In this document: one piece after another, positions 15,961 through 25,265 of the stretch | Numbering within the stretch: the stretch's first letter is position 1 | How the letters are laid out: each line of letters starts with the position of its first letter | Assembly (NCBI RefSeq): GCF_042926695.1 | Contig: NZ_CP170642.1 | Location: 806,001-870,000, forward strand | Length of the DNA stretch: 64,000 nucleotides | Source of the DNA: Lonepinella koalarum | GTDB taxonomy: Bacteria > Pseudomonadota > Gammaproteobacteria > Enterobacterales > Pasteurellaceae | Reading direction: 5' to 3' | The notes under the pieces: model-generated | Told to the model about the DNA's origin: nothing | Database searches by the model: none | The model's input: only the letters and a program-made list of their open reading frames with translations | Program-made: the position numbers and the translations under genes

Positions 15961-17053
15961 TCAATACCACTTCCCATTTTTCAATCCAAGTGACCGCCAC
16001 TTTTTGATCTAATGAGTGATCGATATTCGGGTCGTCTTCGTTAAAGAATTCGCTAACCAGCACCATTTTTCCGTTATGTTCTAGTTCCACGGTAGATTCA
16101 AGGGTCATACCTTTGTAATTACGTTCACGAATATATCCAATAATCGCACTTGATTGTTCATTATCATCAAGTTCTTCTAATAATACATCTTCAGGACGTA
16201 ATAATACTTTTAATTTTTGACCCTCATGAACTTGTTGTTCAACATAAATATCGCAAATACGACCTTCCACATTGGCTTTAACACGTTGCTCATCAACACG
16301 GTGTAATACCACCGCATCAAAAATATTGATTTCACCGATAAATTTCGCCACGAATAAATTACTCGGTTCTTCGTAAATTTCACGTGGTGAACCATCTTGC
16401 TCAATATTCCCTGTTTTCAATACGATAATACGATCTGACATGGTTAAGGCTTCTTCTTGATCGTGGGTCACGAAAATAAAAGTAATGCCTAATTGACGTT
16501 GAAGCGATTTTAATTCATTTTGCATTTGTTTACGCAATTTGTAATCCAACGCCGATAAAGATTCGTCTAGTAATAACACTTTCGGTTTATTAACCACCGC
16601 ACGAGCAATAGCAATACGTTGTTGTTGACCGCCTGAAAGTTGGCTTGGTTTACGTTCCGCCATATCTTCTAATTGTACCATACGCAAAGCATCCAGTACT
16701 CTGGGCTTAATTTCCACTTCGGGTACTTTTTGCATACGTAATCCAAATGCCACATTGTCAAAAATCGTCATATGTGGGAAGAGAGCATAACTTTGGAATA
16801 CCGTATTCACATGGCGATGTTCTGCTGGAATATTAGTCACATCTTCGCCATCAAGAATAATTTGACCGCCGTTAACTTCTTCAAAACCTGCAATCAAGCG
16901 TAAAACGGTAGTTTTGCCACAGCCGGAAGGCCCTAAAATGGTCACAAATTCACCATTATTAATGGTTAAATTGAAGTCTTTGATAATGGTGTTATCACCA
17001 TAGGATTTAGTAAGAGAGCGCAGCTCAACGATAGGTTTAGTCGTTTTTTCCAC
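15938..17053 (-). CDS. potA: Spermidine/putrescine ABC transporter ATP-binding protein PotA
   Basis: ATPase (371 residues) energising PotBC. It shows Walker A GPSGCGKTT, a Q-loop (FQSYALFPHMT), signature LSGGQQQR, Walker B VLLLDESLSALD, and a C-terminal TOBE regulatory domain (LKVLLRPEDVLLEELDDNE). I place the start at the GTG at 17053, giving VEKTTKPIVELRSLTKSYG, because the family protein begins a few residues before this ELRS block. GGGAG lies upstream. The frame is open to another GTG at 17113, which would add a 20-residue leader absent from relatives. Confidence 0.94.
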   Translation of the reverse strand: MEKTTKPIVELRSLTKSYGDNTIIKDFNLTINNGEFVTILGPSGCGKTTVLRLIAGFEEVNGGQIILDGEDVTNIPAEHRHVNTVFQSYALFPHMTIFDNVAFGLRMQKVPEVEIKPRVLDALRMVQLEDMAERKPSQLSGGQQQRIAIARAVVNKPKVLLLDESLSALDYKLRKQMQNELKSLQRQLGITFIFVTHDQEEALTMSDRIIVLKTGNIEQDGSPREIYEEPSNLFVAKFIGEINIFDAVVLHRVDEQRVKANVEGRICDIYVEQQVHEGQKLKVLLRPEDVLLEELDDNEQSSAIIGYIRERNYKGMTLESTVELEHNGKMVLVSEFFNEDDPNIDHSLDQKVAVTWIEKWEVVLNDENDNQ

Positions 17054-17239
17054 TAGCTTTGGTTTTCTCCCTGAAAAACGAATATGGAGTTTAGTTAAAT
17101 AGAAGTACCACACTTACTTAACGACAAGTAAGTACCGAATTTTTAAACGCTTATAATATAGCTATTGTTAGCTAATGAAAAGGGAATAATGTCTTTTTAG
17201 CCAAATTTTTTTATTTATAAAGATGTAAATGCGCAAAAA

Positions 17240-17253
17240 TTGATTTAGATAAA
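17240..17253. promoter_or_regulatory. Candidate FNR site upstream of pepT
   Basis: TTGATTTAGATAAA matches nine of ten defined positions of TTGAT-N4-ATCAA, 84 bases upstream of the pepT start. pepT is known to be FNR-activated in Salmonella, which makes the match more credible. No well-placed -10 for a class II FNR promoter was identified. Confidence 0.4.
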
Positions 17254-17336
17254 ACTTCGGGTATAAATTTTAGAAAAAAATTGCATTGAAAATTTTGTTT
17301 TTGCATAATTAAACAAAGGGTTAAAAGGAGAATACC

Positions 17337-18575
17337 ATGTCAACGTATGAACGTAATTACTTACTTGAACGATTTTTGAATTATGTTTCTTTTGATACGC
17401 AAGCTAAAATCGGTGCAAAGTATTCACCTAGCTCACCGGGTCAATTGAAATTAGCTAAATATTTAGCACAAGAATTACAAGCATTGGGGCTAAAAGAGAT
17501 TAATCTTTCACCAAATGGCATTTTAACCGCTTATTTACCAAGTAATGTGATGAATGCACCTACTATCGGTTTAATTGCACATTTAGATACATCACCAGAT
17601 TGTAGTGGCAAAAATGTCAATCCCGAAGTGATTGTAAATTATCGTGGGGGAGATATTGCCTTAGGTTTAGGGGAACAATTTATTAGTCCAGTGATGTTCC
17701 CTTTTATGCATCAGTTAATTGGCAAAACATTGATTGTGACGGATGGCACAACCTTATTAGGGGCAGATAATAAATCTGGCATTGCGGAAATTATGACCGC
17801 ACTTTCTATACTAAAAAACAGCGAACAAGCCCACTGTAATATTCGTGTCGCGTTTACGCCAGATGAAGAAATCGGCTTAGGAATGCAATTTTTCCAGATA
17901 GATAAATTTCCTTGTGACTGGGCATATACCATTGATGGTGGAGCCGTAGGTGAACTGGAATATGAAAACTTTAATGCGGGTGGTGCCACGGTGACAATTT
18001 TTGGCAACGGCATTCATCCCGGTTATGCTAAAGATAAAATGATTAATGCGTTAACCTTAGCTTGTGAGTTTCAACAACTATTACCTACTGATGAGGTACC
18101 AGAAAAAACCGCCGATAAACAAGGCTTTTTCCATTTAAATCGTTTCGTGGGTGATATTAATAAAGTGGAACTGCATTATTTAATTAGAGATTTTGATAGT
18201 GACAACTTTGAGCAACGTAAAACGTTCTTAATTAATGCGGTAGCGCAATTTAATCAACAAAAAGATCTGCATAAGCCGATTCAACTTGAGCTGCAAGATA
18301 GTTATAAAAATATGTATAACTGTATCCGTCAAGTACCACAATCTATTGCTTTGGCAGATCGAGCGATGCGTGAATGTGGCATTACACCAAATCATAAACC
18401 AATTCGTGGCGGGACTGATGGTGCTTGGTTAGCGGAGCAAGGATTGGCTTGTCCAAATATCTTCACCGGCGGTTATAATTTTCATAGTATTCATGAACTG
18501 ATTAGTCTTGAAGGCATGGAAAGTGCGGTGCAAGTGATTTTGAAAATTGTGGAGTTAGCTGTAGAAAAAGATTAA
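17337..18575 (+). CDS. pepT: Peptidase T (tripeptide aminopeptidase)
   Basis: Cytosolic M20-family dizinc aminopeptidase (412 residues) that removes the N-terminal residue of tripeptides. Metal and catalytic motifs are IAHLDTSPD (His and Asp), GADNKSGIAEIM (bridging Asp) and TPDEEIG (catalytic Glu and metal Glu). The C-terminal GGTDGAWLAEQGL and FHSIHELIS supply the last metal-binding His. AAAAGGAG precedes the ATG. A possible FNR site upstream fits the anaerobic induction known for this gene in enterics. The 3' end runs into a terminator built from two uptake signals. Confidence 0.96.
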   Translation: MSTYERNYLLERFLNYVSFDTQAKIGAKYSPSSPGQLKLAKYLAQELQALGLKEINLSPNGILTAYLPSNVMNAPTIGLIAHLDTSPDCSGKNVNPEVIVNYRGGDIALGLGEQFISPVMFPFMHQLIGKTLIVTDGTTLLGADNKSGIAEIMTALSILKNSEQAHCNIRVAFTPDEEIGLGMQFFQIDKFPCDWAYTIDGGAVGELEYENFNAGGATVTIFGNGIHPGYAKDKMINALTLACEFQQLLPTDEVPEKTADKQGFFHLNRFVGDINKVELHYLIRDFDSDNFEQRKTFLINAVAQFNQQKDLHKPIQLELQDSYKNMYNCIRQVPQSIALADRAMRECGITPNHKPIRGGTDGAWLAEQGLACPNIFTGGYNFHSIHELISLEGMESAVQVILKIVELAVEKD

Positions 18576-18576
18576 A

Positions 18577-18632
18577 AAAATACCGCACTTTAAGCGACAG
18601 ATCACAGAGAATCAATAAAGTGCGGTATTTTT
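18577..18632. terminator. Uptake-signal dyad terminator between pepT and cydC
   Basis: ATACCGCACTTTA near 18580 and AAAGTGCGGTAT near 18617 are inverted copies of the uptake signal that pair to form a stem ending in an A/T-rich tract on both sides. It lies between the convergent pepT and cydC genes. Paired uptake signals acting as terminators are well known in Haemophilus. Confidence 0.8.
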
Positions 18633-18637
18633 ATGCC

Positions 18638-20359
18638 TTAAATTCGTTGCACTAAAGAATGAAAATATCCTTGCTGTTGGTATAATTCAGTATAATTTCC
18701 TTGTTCTACAAGTTCAGCATTATCAATCATTACAATATTATCAAATTGCTCAATAGCGGTTAACCGGTGGGTCACCATTATTAAGGTCTTATTTTGACAA
18801 TGTTGTAAAATTAGTTTTAATACTTGACGTTCAGTTTCGCGATCTAAGCCCTCGGTGGGTTCATCTAATAATAAAATTGGTGCATCACTCAATAAAATTC
18901 TCGCCAAGCCTAAACGGCGTTGTTCACCGCCTGAAAGAGGGCGACCACCATCACCTAACCATTGATCTAAACCTTGTTCTGCTAAGTTTGGTAAGCCAAC
19001 TTGCGTCAACACATTCATTATTTTTTTATCAGAAAGAGGTGTTGTCGTGGCAAATTGCAAATTGTTACGTAAACTGTCACTGAAAATATGTACCCGTTGA
19101 GTTAAAAAGCAAATTTGTTGGCGTAGGGTGCTTTCACGGTAAGCGGAAAGCTGTTTGTCGCCGAAATGAATTTCGCCTAATATGGGGTCATAGTTTCTTA
19201 CTAAAAGCTGTAACAGCGTAGATTTACCACTGCCAGTTTTGCCTAAAATCGCCACTTTTTGTTTGGGTTTAATCTGTAAATTCACCTGTTTTAAGGCAAT
19301 ATCTTGCCGTTCAGGATAACGAAAGCTGATATTTTTAAGATCAAATAAAATATTGGAAAAATTCACCGCAGTTTCTGTTCCATCAAATTGTACCAGCGGT
19401 GCTTGGTCGATAATTTCGCTGACACGTTGAGCAGATGAAATCACTTGTCCGATATGCAAGAATGCTGCGCCTAACGGCATTAAAATCTCAAAAGAGGCTA
19501 ATGCGGATAGGGTAAATAAGCCAATAAATGCAAGACGATATTCTTCAATAGCAAATTCAATGTTAGATGAAATCCATAAAGTCAACACCACTAATAAGCC
19601 ATTGGCAAACATTAAAACGGAGGTGGAAAATCCGGATAAATTACTTTCACGTTGTTGATAATTCTGCCATTGTTGTTCTGTTTGATTTAATTTTTGTTGC
19701 AGATTATCTTGCGCATTAAACAGCAATAATTCTGCTTGAGCTTGGATAAATTCGACAAAGTGCATACGATATAGCGAGCGAGATTGGGTGAGTTTATTAC
19801 CAAAAGTTAAACCTAAAAAATAAAATACCATTGGAATAATCAATAATAAAATCAACAGGATTGCACCAATTAATAAGGCGAGTGAAAGATTAAATAAACT
19901 CAGTGCCAACGTCATCATGCCAATTACGGTAATGGCACTAATAAAAGGTGCAATTAAGCGTAAATACAGGCTATCAAGCGTATCCACATCTGCCACCAAA
20001 CGGTTGAGTAAATCACTGTTACGATAACGATTTAATACCGCTGGGGAAAGTGGAATAATTTTGCTGAATACCTGAACACGTAATTTAGCCAAAATACGGA
20101 AAGTGGCATCGTGAGTCACAATTTTTTCAGCATAACGCATTGCGGTGCGACCAATCGCTAAACCGCGTACACTTGATGATGGATAAAAATAGTTAAATAA
20201 CGCTCCAGCCCCTGCAATGGCAGTAGCCGATAAAAACCAGCCTGATAGCGTGAGCAAGCCAATACTGCAAGCAAGCCCGCCAATCATCAACACCACACCT
20301 AAAAACAGCGGAAATTTTGCCTGTTTAAATAAGGGTAAAAAAGGAAGTAGTGAACGCAT
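18638..20359 (-). CDS. cydC: Heterodimeric thiol reductant ABC exporter subunit CydC
   Basis: Half of the CydDC ABC exporter (573 residues) that sends cysteine/glutathione to the periplasm and is needed for assembly of cytochrome bd oxidase and c-type cytochromes. The N-terminal six-helix membrane domain includes LACSIGLLTLSGWFLSATAIAGAG, diagnostic of CydC. The ATPase has Walker A GKTGSGKST, signature LSGGEQRRLGLARILL and Walker B ILLLDEPTEGLD. It lies ten bases after cydD on the same strand, so the two are almost certainly cotranscribed. Confidence 0.95.
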   Translation of the reverse strand: MRSLLPFLPLFKQAKFPLFLGVVLMIGGLACSIGLLTLSGWFLSATAIAGAGALFNYFYPSSSVRGLAIGRTAMRYAEKIVTHDATFRILAKLRVQVFSKIIPLSPAVLNRYRNSDLLNRLVADVDTLDSLYLRLIAPFISAITVIGMMTLALSLFNLSLALLIGAILLILLLIIPMVFYFLGLTFGNKLTQSRSLYRMHFVEFIQAQAELLLFNAQDNLQQKLNQTEQQWQNYQQRESNLSGFSTSVLMFANGLLVVLTLWISSNIEFAIEEYRLAFIGLFTLSALASFEILMPLGAAFLHIGQVISSAQRVSEIIDQAPLVQFDGTETAVNFSNILFDLKNISFRYPERQDIALKQVNLQIKPKQKVAILGKTGSGKSTLLQLLVRNYDPILGEIHFGDKQLSAYRESTLRQQICFLTQRVHIFSDSLRNNLQFATTTPLSDKKIMNVLTQVGLPNLAEQGLDQWLGDGGRPLSGGEQRRLGLARILLSDAPILLLDEPTEGLDRETERQVLKLILQHCQNKTLIMVTHRLTAIEQFDNIVMIDNAELVEQGNYTELYQQQGYFHSLVQRI

Positions 20360-20369
20360 ATTTTCTCTC

Positions 20370-22139
20370 TTATTGTACGTCTTGATGACGTTGGGCTAAA
20401 AGTTCAGCAAAATAACCTTGCTGTTGCAACTGTTCGAAGTGTCCTTGTTGCACCAGTTGCCCCTGTTGCATCACCAAAATCTGATCACATTGCTTTAAAT
20501 CTTCAATACGATGGGTGATCATCAAGGTGGTTTGGGCTTGATTAATTTGGGTTAATGCTGTCAACACTTGCGTTTCAGATTTAGCATCTAAGCTGGCTGT
20601 TGGTTCATCTAATAACAACAAATTACCTTGACGCAATAAGGCTCGAGCAATCGCTAAGCGTTGGGCTTGTCCTACCGATATACCCACACCGCCATCTTTA
20701 ATTTCTGCATTTAAGCCAATATGATGGGTAAATTCTTTGGCGTTAGCTTGGCTTAATGCTATATCAATTTGTTCGTCCGAGGCTTGAATATCACCGAGTA
20801 ACAGATTTTCTTTAATCGTGCCTTGCAATAACAACGGATTTTGCCCGACCCATGCAATTTGTTTTCGCCATTGGGTAAGATCGGCTTGATTGAGTTCTAT
20901 ACCATTAATTTTTAGGCTACCTTGATAAGGCAAGAAACCGAGTAATACATTGATTAATGAGGTTTTTCCTGCTCCGCTTTGTCCCACCAACGCTGTATGA
21001 GATTGTTTAGCTAAATGAAAATTAAGCGGTTGAGTGAGTGTTTTGCCTTGCGGTGACAAGACCACCAAATTTTCTGCCACAATTTCCACCGCACTTTGAT
21101 TGGGAATGTGCTGGTCGTGATCAGGTTGTACCGTTTGATAGTCAGTTTCAATAAATTCTGCAATAGCATCCGCTGCCCCAATAGCGGCGGCTCGGTCGTG
21201 ATAATACACACCAAGATCACGTAACGGTTGATAAAATTCAGGGGCGAGAATTAAACAGAAAAAGCCTGCAAATAGGGTAATTCCAGTGTTATCACTAAAA
21301 CTGCCAAAGTCAATTTGTCCGAGATAACTAAAACCAAAATACACCGCAACAATGGCAATGGAAATAGAGGTAAAAAATTCTAACACGGCAGACGATAAAA
21401 AGGCCATTTTTAACACATCCATGGTGCTAATGCGATAATCTTCAGTGGATTTTTCAATATACTCGGTTTGTTCTTCTGCACGATTAAATAAGCGTAGCGT
21501 TTCTAGCCCACGTAAGCGGTCGAGAAATTGCCCGCTTAATTTGGCTAGGATTGCCATATTTTGCTGATTTTTATCCGATGCTGCTAAACCGACTAAAATC
21601 ATAAAAACAGGAATGAGTGGAGCGGTGAATAAGAGAATTAAACCAGCCACCCAATTAAGCGGAAAAACAGCAATTAAAATAATAACGGGAACAATCGCTG
21701 ACAGCATTTGTTGCGGTAAATAACGAGCATAAAAATTATGTAGATTTTCCACTTGTTCCAACATTAAACTTGCCCAGCTACCAGCTGGCTTGCCATTAAT
21801 TGTGGCTGGACCAACAGAATGGATTTTATCTAAAATTTGTTGACGAATAATATTGCGTAATTGCCGACCACAGTTAAAGCCGATTCTTTCACGCAGATAT
21901 AAGATCAATGCTCGCAATGCAAAACCAACAATCAAACCGATAAAATAGGGCAAGAGTTCCGATCGTGGCGTTTGTTGCATAATAAAATGATGCAAAAGAC
22001 TCGCCAGCAACCAAGTTTGTCCCACTAAAATCAAAGATGATAAAGTTGCAAGTCCCACATTTAGGGTTAATAATTTTTTTATCGGTTTCTGTTGTTGTCG
22101 CAACCATTTAAACAGATATTTTTGACGTTGTTTTTCCAT
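20370..22139 (-). CDS. cydD: Heterodimeric thiol reductant ABC exporter subunit CydD
   Basis: Partner subunit (589 residues) of CydC. The membrane domain contains the CydD-type region RLRGLETLRLFNRAEEQ. The ATPase has Walker A GQSGAGKTS, Walker B LLLLDEPTASLDAKSE and a signature with Val in place of the third residue (ISVGQAQRLAIARALL). The ATG at 22139 has no convincing Shine-Dalgarno sequence; A/T-rich bases precede it. A REP-like hairpin lies between it and the upstream trxB gene. The cydD-cydC order follows trxB, an arrangement I recall from H. influenzae and E. coli. Confidence 0.95.
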   Translation of the reverse strand: MEKQRQKYLFKWLRQQQKPIKKLLTLNVGLATLSSLILVGQTWLLASLLHHFIMQQTPRSELLPYFIGLIVGFALRALILYLRERIGFNCGRQLRNIIRQQILDKIHSVGPATINGKPAGSWASLMLEQVENLHNFYARYLPQQMLSAIVPVIILIAVFPLNWVAGLILLFTAPLIPVFMILVGLAASDKNQQNMAILAKLSGQFLDRLRGLETLRLFNRAEEQTEYIEKSTEDYRISTMDVLKMAFLSSAVLEFFTSISIAIVAVYFGFSYLGQIDFGSFSDNTGITLFAGFFCLILAPEFYQPLRDLGVYYHDRAAAIGAADAIAEFIETDYQTVQPDHDQHIPNQSAVEIVAENLVVLSPQGKTLTQPLNFHLAKQSHTALVGQSGAGKTSLINVLLGFLPYQGSLKINGIELNQADLTQWRKQIAWVGQNPLLLQGTIKENLLLGDIQASDEQIDIALSQANAKEFTHHIGLNAEIKDGGVGISVGQAQRLAIARALLRQGNLLLLDEPTASLDAKSETQVLTALTQINQAQTTLMITHRIEDLKQCDQILVMQQGQLVQQGHFEQLQQQGYFAELLAQRHQDVQ

Positions 22140-22154
22140 TTTTTATAAAATTTT

Positions 22155-22177
22155 AGGGGCGAACAAATGTTCGCCCG
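22155..22177 (-). repeat. Single REP-like hairpin between trxB and cydD
   Basis: The core GGGCGAACA (22157-22165) pairs with TGTTCGCCC (22168-22176) and is preceded by TAGG. It shares the TAGGGGCG head with the two-armed palindromes at 30864-30942 and 32898-32973. Read on the minus strand it may also slow or end transcription from trxB, since A/T-rich sequence follows. Confidence 0.6.
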
Positions 22178-22220
22178 AAATTACTCAAAGTTTAAAGGTT
22201 GGATAAATCCACTTAACATA

Positions 22221-23174
22221 CTATTCTAATGCATCCAAAAAACGTTCCGCATCTAATGCTGCCATACAGCCCGTTCCAGCAGAAGTGATTGCTTGACGAT
22301 AATTATGATCCATCACATCACCTGCAGCAAAAACACCTTCTACACTAGTTGCCGTAGCATTGCCATCTAAGCCTGATTTCACCACAATATAGCCGTTATT
22401 CAGGGTTAACTGATCTTTAAAAATCTCTGTATTTGGTGCGTGACCAATCGCTACAAATACCCCATCAACCTTTAATTCTTCGGTGTTGTCTGATTGCGTA
22501 TCTTTCAAGCGAACACCCGTTACGCCAGTATTATCGCCCAATACTTCATCTAAAGTGCGGTGTATATGCAGAATAATTTTGCCTTCTTCCACTTTTTTGT
22601 ATAAACGGTCAATTAGGATTTTTTCCGCACGGAAACTATCACGACGGTGAATTAAATGCACTTCGCTGGCAATATTGGCTAAATATAAGGCTTCTTCCAC
22701 CGCCGTATTGCCCCCACCAATCACGGCAACCGGTTTGTTACGATAAAAGAAACCATCGCAGGTGGCACAAGCCGATACACCACGTCCTTTAAACGCTTCT
22801 TCGGATGGCAATCCAAGATAACGAGCGGAGGCTCCAGTAGCAATAATTAAGGCATCGCAAGAGAAAGTTTGCACATCACCATAAAGTTTAAATGGGCGAT
22901 GAGATAAATCTACTGTGGCAATATTATCAAAGATAATTTCTGTATCAAATTTTTCCGCATGTTGCAACATACGTTGCATTAGTTCTGGACCAGTGGTATC
23001 GCCAAAATCACCCGGCCAGTTCTCAATTTCCGTTGTTGTGGTGAGTTGACCACCTTGTTGTAAACCGGTCACTAAAACGGGTTTCAAGTTAGCACGAGCC
23101 GCATAAATTGCCGCTGTGTAACCAGCAGGACCTGAACCTAAAATTAATAATTTACTGTGTTTAATTTCTGACAT
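22221..23174 (-). CDS. trxB: Thioredoxin reductase
   Basis: FAD- and NADPH-dependent reductase (317 residues) that keeps thioredoxin reduced in the cytosol. The FAD motif GSGPAGYTAAIYAARA is near the start and the redox-active pair lies in CATCDGFF near residue 136. The NADPH motif GGGNTAVEEALYLA follows, and FAAGDVMDHNYRQAITSAGTG closes the FAD domain. Length is normal. Its neighbours are a thioredoxin-fold co-chaperone gene upstream and cydDC downstream on the same strand, giving a redox cluster. Confidence 0.97.
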   Translation of the reverse strand: MSEIKHSKLLILGSGPAGYTAAIYAARANLKPVLVTGLQQGGQLTTTTEIENWPGDFGDTTGPELMQRMLQHAEKFDTEIIFDNIATVDLSHRPFKLYGDVQTFSCDALIIATGASARYLGLPSEEAFKGRGVSACATCDGFFYRNKPVAVIGGGNTAVEEALYLANIASEVHLIHRRDSFRAEKILIDRLYKKVEEGKIILHIHRTLDEVLGDNTGVTGVRLKDTQSDNTEELKVDGVFVAIGHAPNTEIFKDQLTLNNGYIVVKSGLDGNATATSVEGVFAAGDVMDHNYRQAITSAGTGCMAALDAERFLDALE

Positions 23175-23220
23175 AATAACTCCGTTTATTTATAAAGCTT
23201 GTTCATTATAACAAATTTTT

Positions 23221-24069
23221 TTAATATAATAGCGAATAAATCAATCGGCGATACTTATTAGCTATAGGATCACTGCCTAGTGCTGCAATAATTTCCAAAA
23301 ATAGTCTTTTTACTTCCCCGTTTTCTGCACTCAAATCTTGTCGCAAAATGCTAAATAATAACTCTAATGCTTGTTCATTTCGGTTAGCCTGATGAAGTTG
23401 TACCGCTAATTTTAACGCAATATCAGGATGTGGATTCTGTGCATAATCTTGTTGTAATTGCTGGATTTCTGGCGTGTCGGCAGCTTTGATTAATAAATCA
23501 ATTTGAGCTTGCAAGCCTTGCCAGCGACTATCACGATCTTGTAAGGGGATTTTATTCAAAATCTCTTGTGCGGGTTCGGTTTTTTTCATGGTAATATAGG
23601 TTTCCGCATAGAGTAGGGCTATATCACTATTTTTTTGTTCTGATGCTTGCCATGCTTCTTTTAATAAGGGTAAGGCGGCTTCATAGTTTTCAGCCTGTAA
23701 GAAATCCAATGCCAAATTAAATTTAATTTCTTCTTCTTTGGGTAAAATCAAGGCTAAATGTTGTTCAAGTTGATCTTCTGGCAATGCTGTTTGGAAAGCA
23801 TCTACTGCTTGTGCTTCTTTAAATAAATAAGTGGTTGGCAAGGCTTGAATACCAAATTGCATCACAACTTGTTGTTCTGTTTCACAGTTGACTTTAGCGA
23901 GTAAAAATTGCCCTTGGTATTTATCTGCATAACGGGTTAAAAGTGCGGTGAAATTTAACGAAGTTTCGTGGCTTGGAGCATAAAATACCAAAACTAATGG
24001 TGTTTGTTGGGAAAGTTGTAACGTTTCTGTAATATTTTGTTGATTAATTTCAATAATATAGTCTTGCAT
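23221..24069 (-). CDS. Thioredoxin-fold TPR co-chaperone, CnoX/YbbN-like
   Basis: A 282-residue protein with an N-terminal thioredoxin fold (about residues 1-110) and C-terminal tetratricopeptide-like helices (about 115-280). It resembles the chaperedoxin CnoX (YbbN). Where thioredoxin has WCGPC, this protein reads APSHETSL, so both catalytic cysteines are missing and it is not a disulphide reductase. In E. coli, CnoX protects oxidised proteins and passes them to GroEL or DnaK. It sits 46 bases upstream of trxB and ten bases after the DUF2310 gene, probably in one transcript. Confidence 0.85.
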   Translation of the reverse strand: MQDYIIEINQQNITETLQLSQQTPLVLVFYAPSHETSLNFTALLTRYADKYQGQFLLAKVNCETEQQVVMQFGIQALPTTYLFKEAQAVDAFQTALPEDQLEQHLALILPKEEEIKFNLALDFLQAENYEAALPLLKEAWQASEQKNSDIALLYAETYITMKKTEPAQEILNKIPLQDRDSRWQGLQAQIDLLIKAADTPEIQQLQQDYAQNPHPDIALKLAVQLHQANRNEQALELLFSILRQDLSAENGEVKRLFLEIIAALGSDPIANKYRRLIYSLLY

Positions 24070-24078
24070 ATTGTTTCC

Positions 24079-24858
24079 TTATAAAAAATTCCACGATAAA
24101 TTTGACACTAAACGGCAATGATCACATTTAAAATAAAACACGTCTGCAATGGGGGTATTTAACCGCCATTCACCACCACAACAGGGGCAACAACGTTGTT
24201 GTTCAGCACTCAAATTATCACCCCCGATACGGTAAAGATAATAGTAGGTTGGCACGCCTGAAACCTGTTCCACTTCTTGACATAATGCCCGACCGTGTTT
24301 ACTTAAATGGCTATTAATATCTGAAATTTCAAGTAGGGCAGATTTTTCTAATACTGAACCATTCATCTGCAACTGATCGCAGGCTTGCCAATCTTCCAAC
24401 CATTTAATTAAATCAAGACTTAAGTGCGGTTGGTTTTGAGCGATTTTATACAGTGGAATTGGGGCAAGATTATCGCCATTCACCACAGGTGAGCTAGAGC
24501 GTAAATAAGTGGTGTAAAGCACTTGCCATGTTGGATCGTTTTGGTTGGTTTGATCTGACATTAAATCGTCTGCCACAATCTGAAAACTTTGCAAAAAAAC
24601 ACCGCACTTTTGCAAATTTTCAAGGCAACGATTAACTTCGCTGTTGTTATGTTCAGGTAATAGGCTATGTTGTTCAGGGCAAATAACTTTGAGCCCAAAG
24701 CCTTGCTGGTCTTCTTGTTCTGCTTGAAACACAGGAATTTCCCGCCCGAGAATTTGCCCGTTATACCGCCACTCGTCAATTAATTCACCCAGTAGAATAA
24801 ATTGCTGTTGATGATATTCGGGTTGTTGGTTTTGTAAAAAGATGTCGATAAGGTACAT
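24079..24858 (-). CDS. DUF2310 zinc-ribbon protein
   Basis: A 259-residue protein of the DUF2310 family (Zn-ribbon-containing, possibly nucleic-acid-binding). The C-terminus has a four-cysteine ribbon: CPCC near residue 226 and CDHC near 247. The N-terminal two-thirds have no recognised catalytic motif. Function is unknown. It is the first gene of a minus-strand run with the CnoX-like gene and trxB (gaps of 9 and 46 bases), so a role in redox or protein quality control is conceivable but unproven. Confidence 0.75.
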   Translation of the reverse strand: MYLIDIFLQNQQPEYHQQQFILLGELIDEWRYNGQILGREIPVFQAEQEDQQGFGLKVICPEQHSLLPEHNNSEVNRCLENLQKCGVFLQSFQIVADDLMSDQTNQNDPTWQVLYTTYLRSSSPVVNGDNLAPIPLYKIAQNQPHLSLDLIKWLEDWQACDQLQMNGSVLEKSALLEISDINSHLSKHGRALCQEVEQVSGVPTYYYLYRIGGDNLSAEQQRCCPCCGGEWRLNTPIADVFYFKCDHCRLVSNLSWNFL

Positions 24859-24908
24859 TTTTGCTAAAAATTTAATTAAAATAGCGGTTATGTTACCTTA
24901 ATTTGAGA

Positions 24909-24937
24909 TTGAGATCGAGAACAACAGTCCCTATAAT
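24909..24937 (+). promoter_or_regulatory. Sigma70 promoter of the mntA-hepT operon
   Basis: TTGAGA at 24909-24914 and TATAAT at 24932-24937 are separated by exactly 17 bases, 35 bases before the mntA start. This would be one of the strongest consensus promoters in the window and could also drive yqcC and truC. Confidence 0.65.
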
Positions 24938-24971
24938 AAGTTATGTTGATAAAACAACTAGGTAAACTAAA

Positions 24972-25265
24972 ATGAAACCTTCCGAAATTCTAAATCAAAA
25001 CAGAACAAAAGTAAGACAAATTTTTTCCACTTATCCTAAATTAAAAAATTTAAGGGTATTTGGATCCGTTGCTCGTGGTGAAGATACAGAAAATAGTGAT
25101 ATTGATTTTTTAGTAGAAGTTTTACCTGGTTCAAGTTTGTTTGATATTGGGGGGTTATGCTCTGATTTACAAGAAGTGTTTGGTGAGAATTTTGATTTAA
25201 TGGAAGAAAGTAGTTTACCTTTGAAATTTAAAGAAAAAGTATTACGAGAAGCGATTTCAGTATGA
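24972..25265 (+). CDS. mntA: MntA-type nucleotidyltransferase antitoxin
   Basis: A 97-residue minimal nucleotidyltransferase. GSVARGEDTENSDID is an exact GSX10DXD active-site motif near residues 35-49. In characterised HepT/MntA pairs the antitoxin silences the HEPN toxin by transferring AMP groups to a tyrosine of the RX4HXY motif. The stop codon overlaps the hepT start (ATGA), so the two proteins are translationally coupled. Assignment as an antitoxin rests on motif and partner; activity is inferred. Confidence 0.88.
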   Translation: MKPSEILNQNRTKVRQIFSTYPKLKNLRVFGSVARGEDTENSDIDFLVEVLPGSSLFDIGGLCSDLQEVFGENFDLMEESSLPLKFKEKVLREAISV

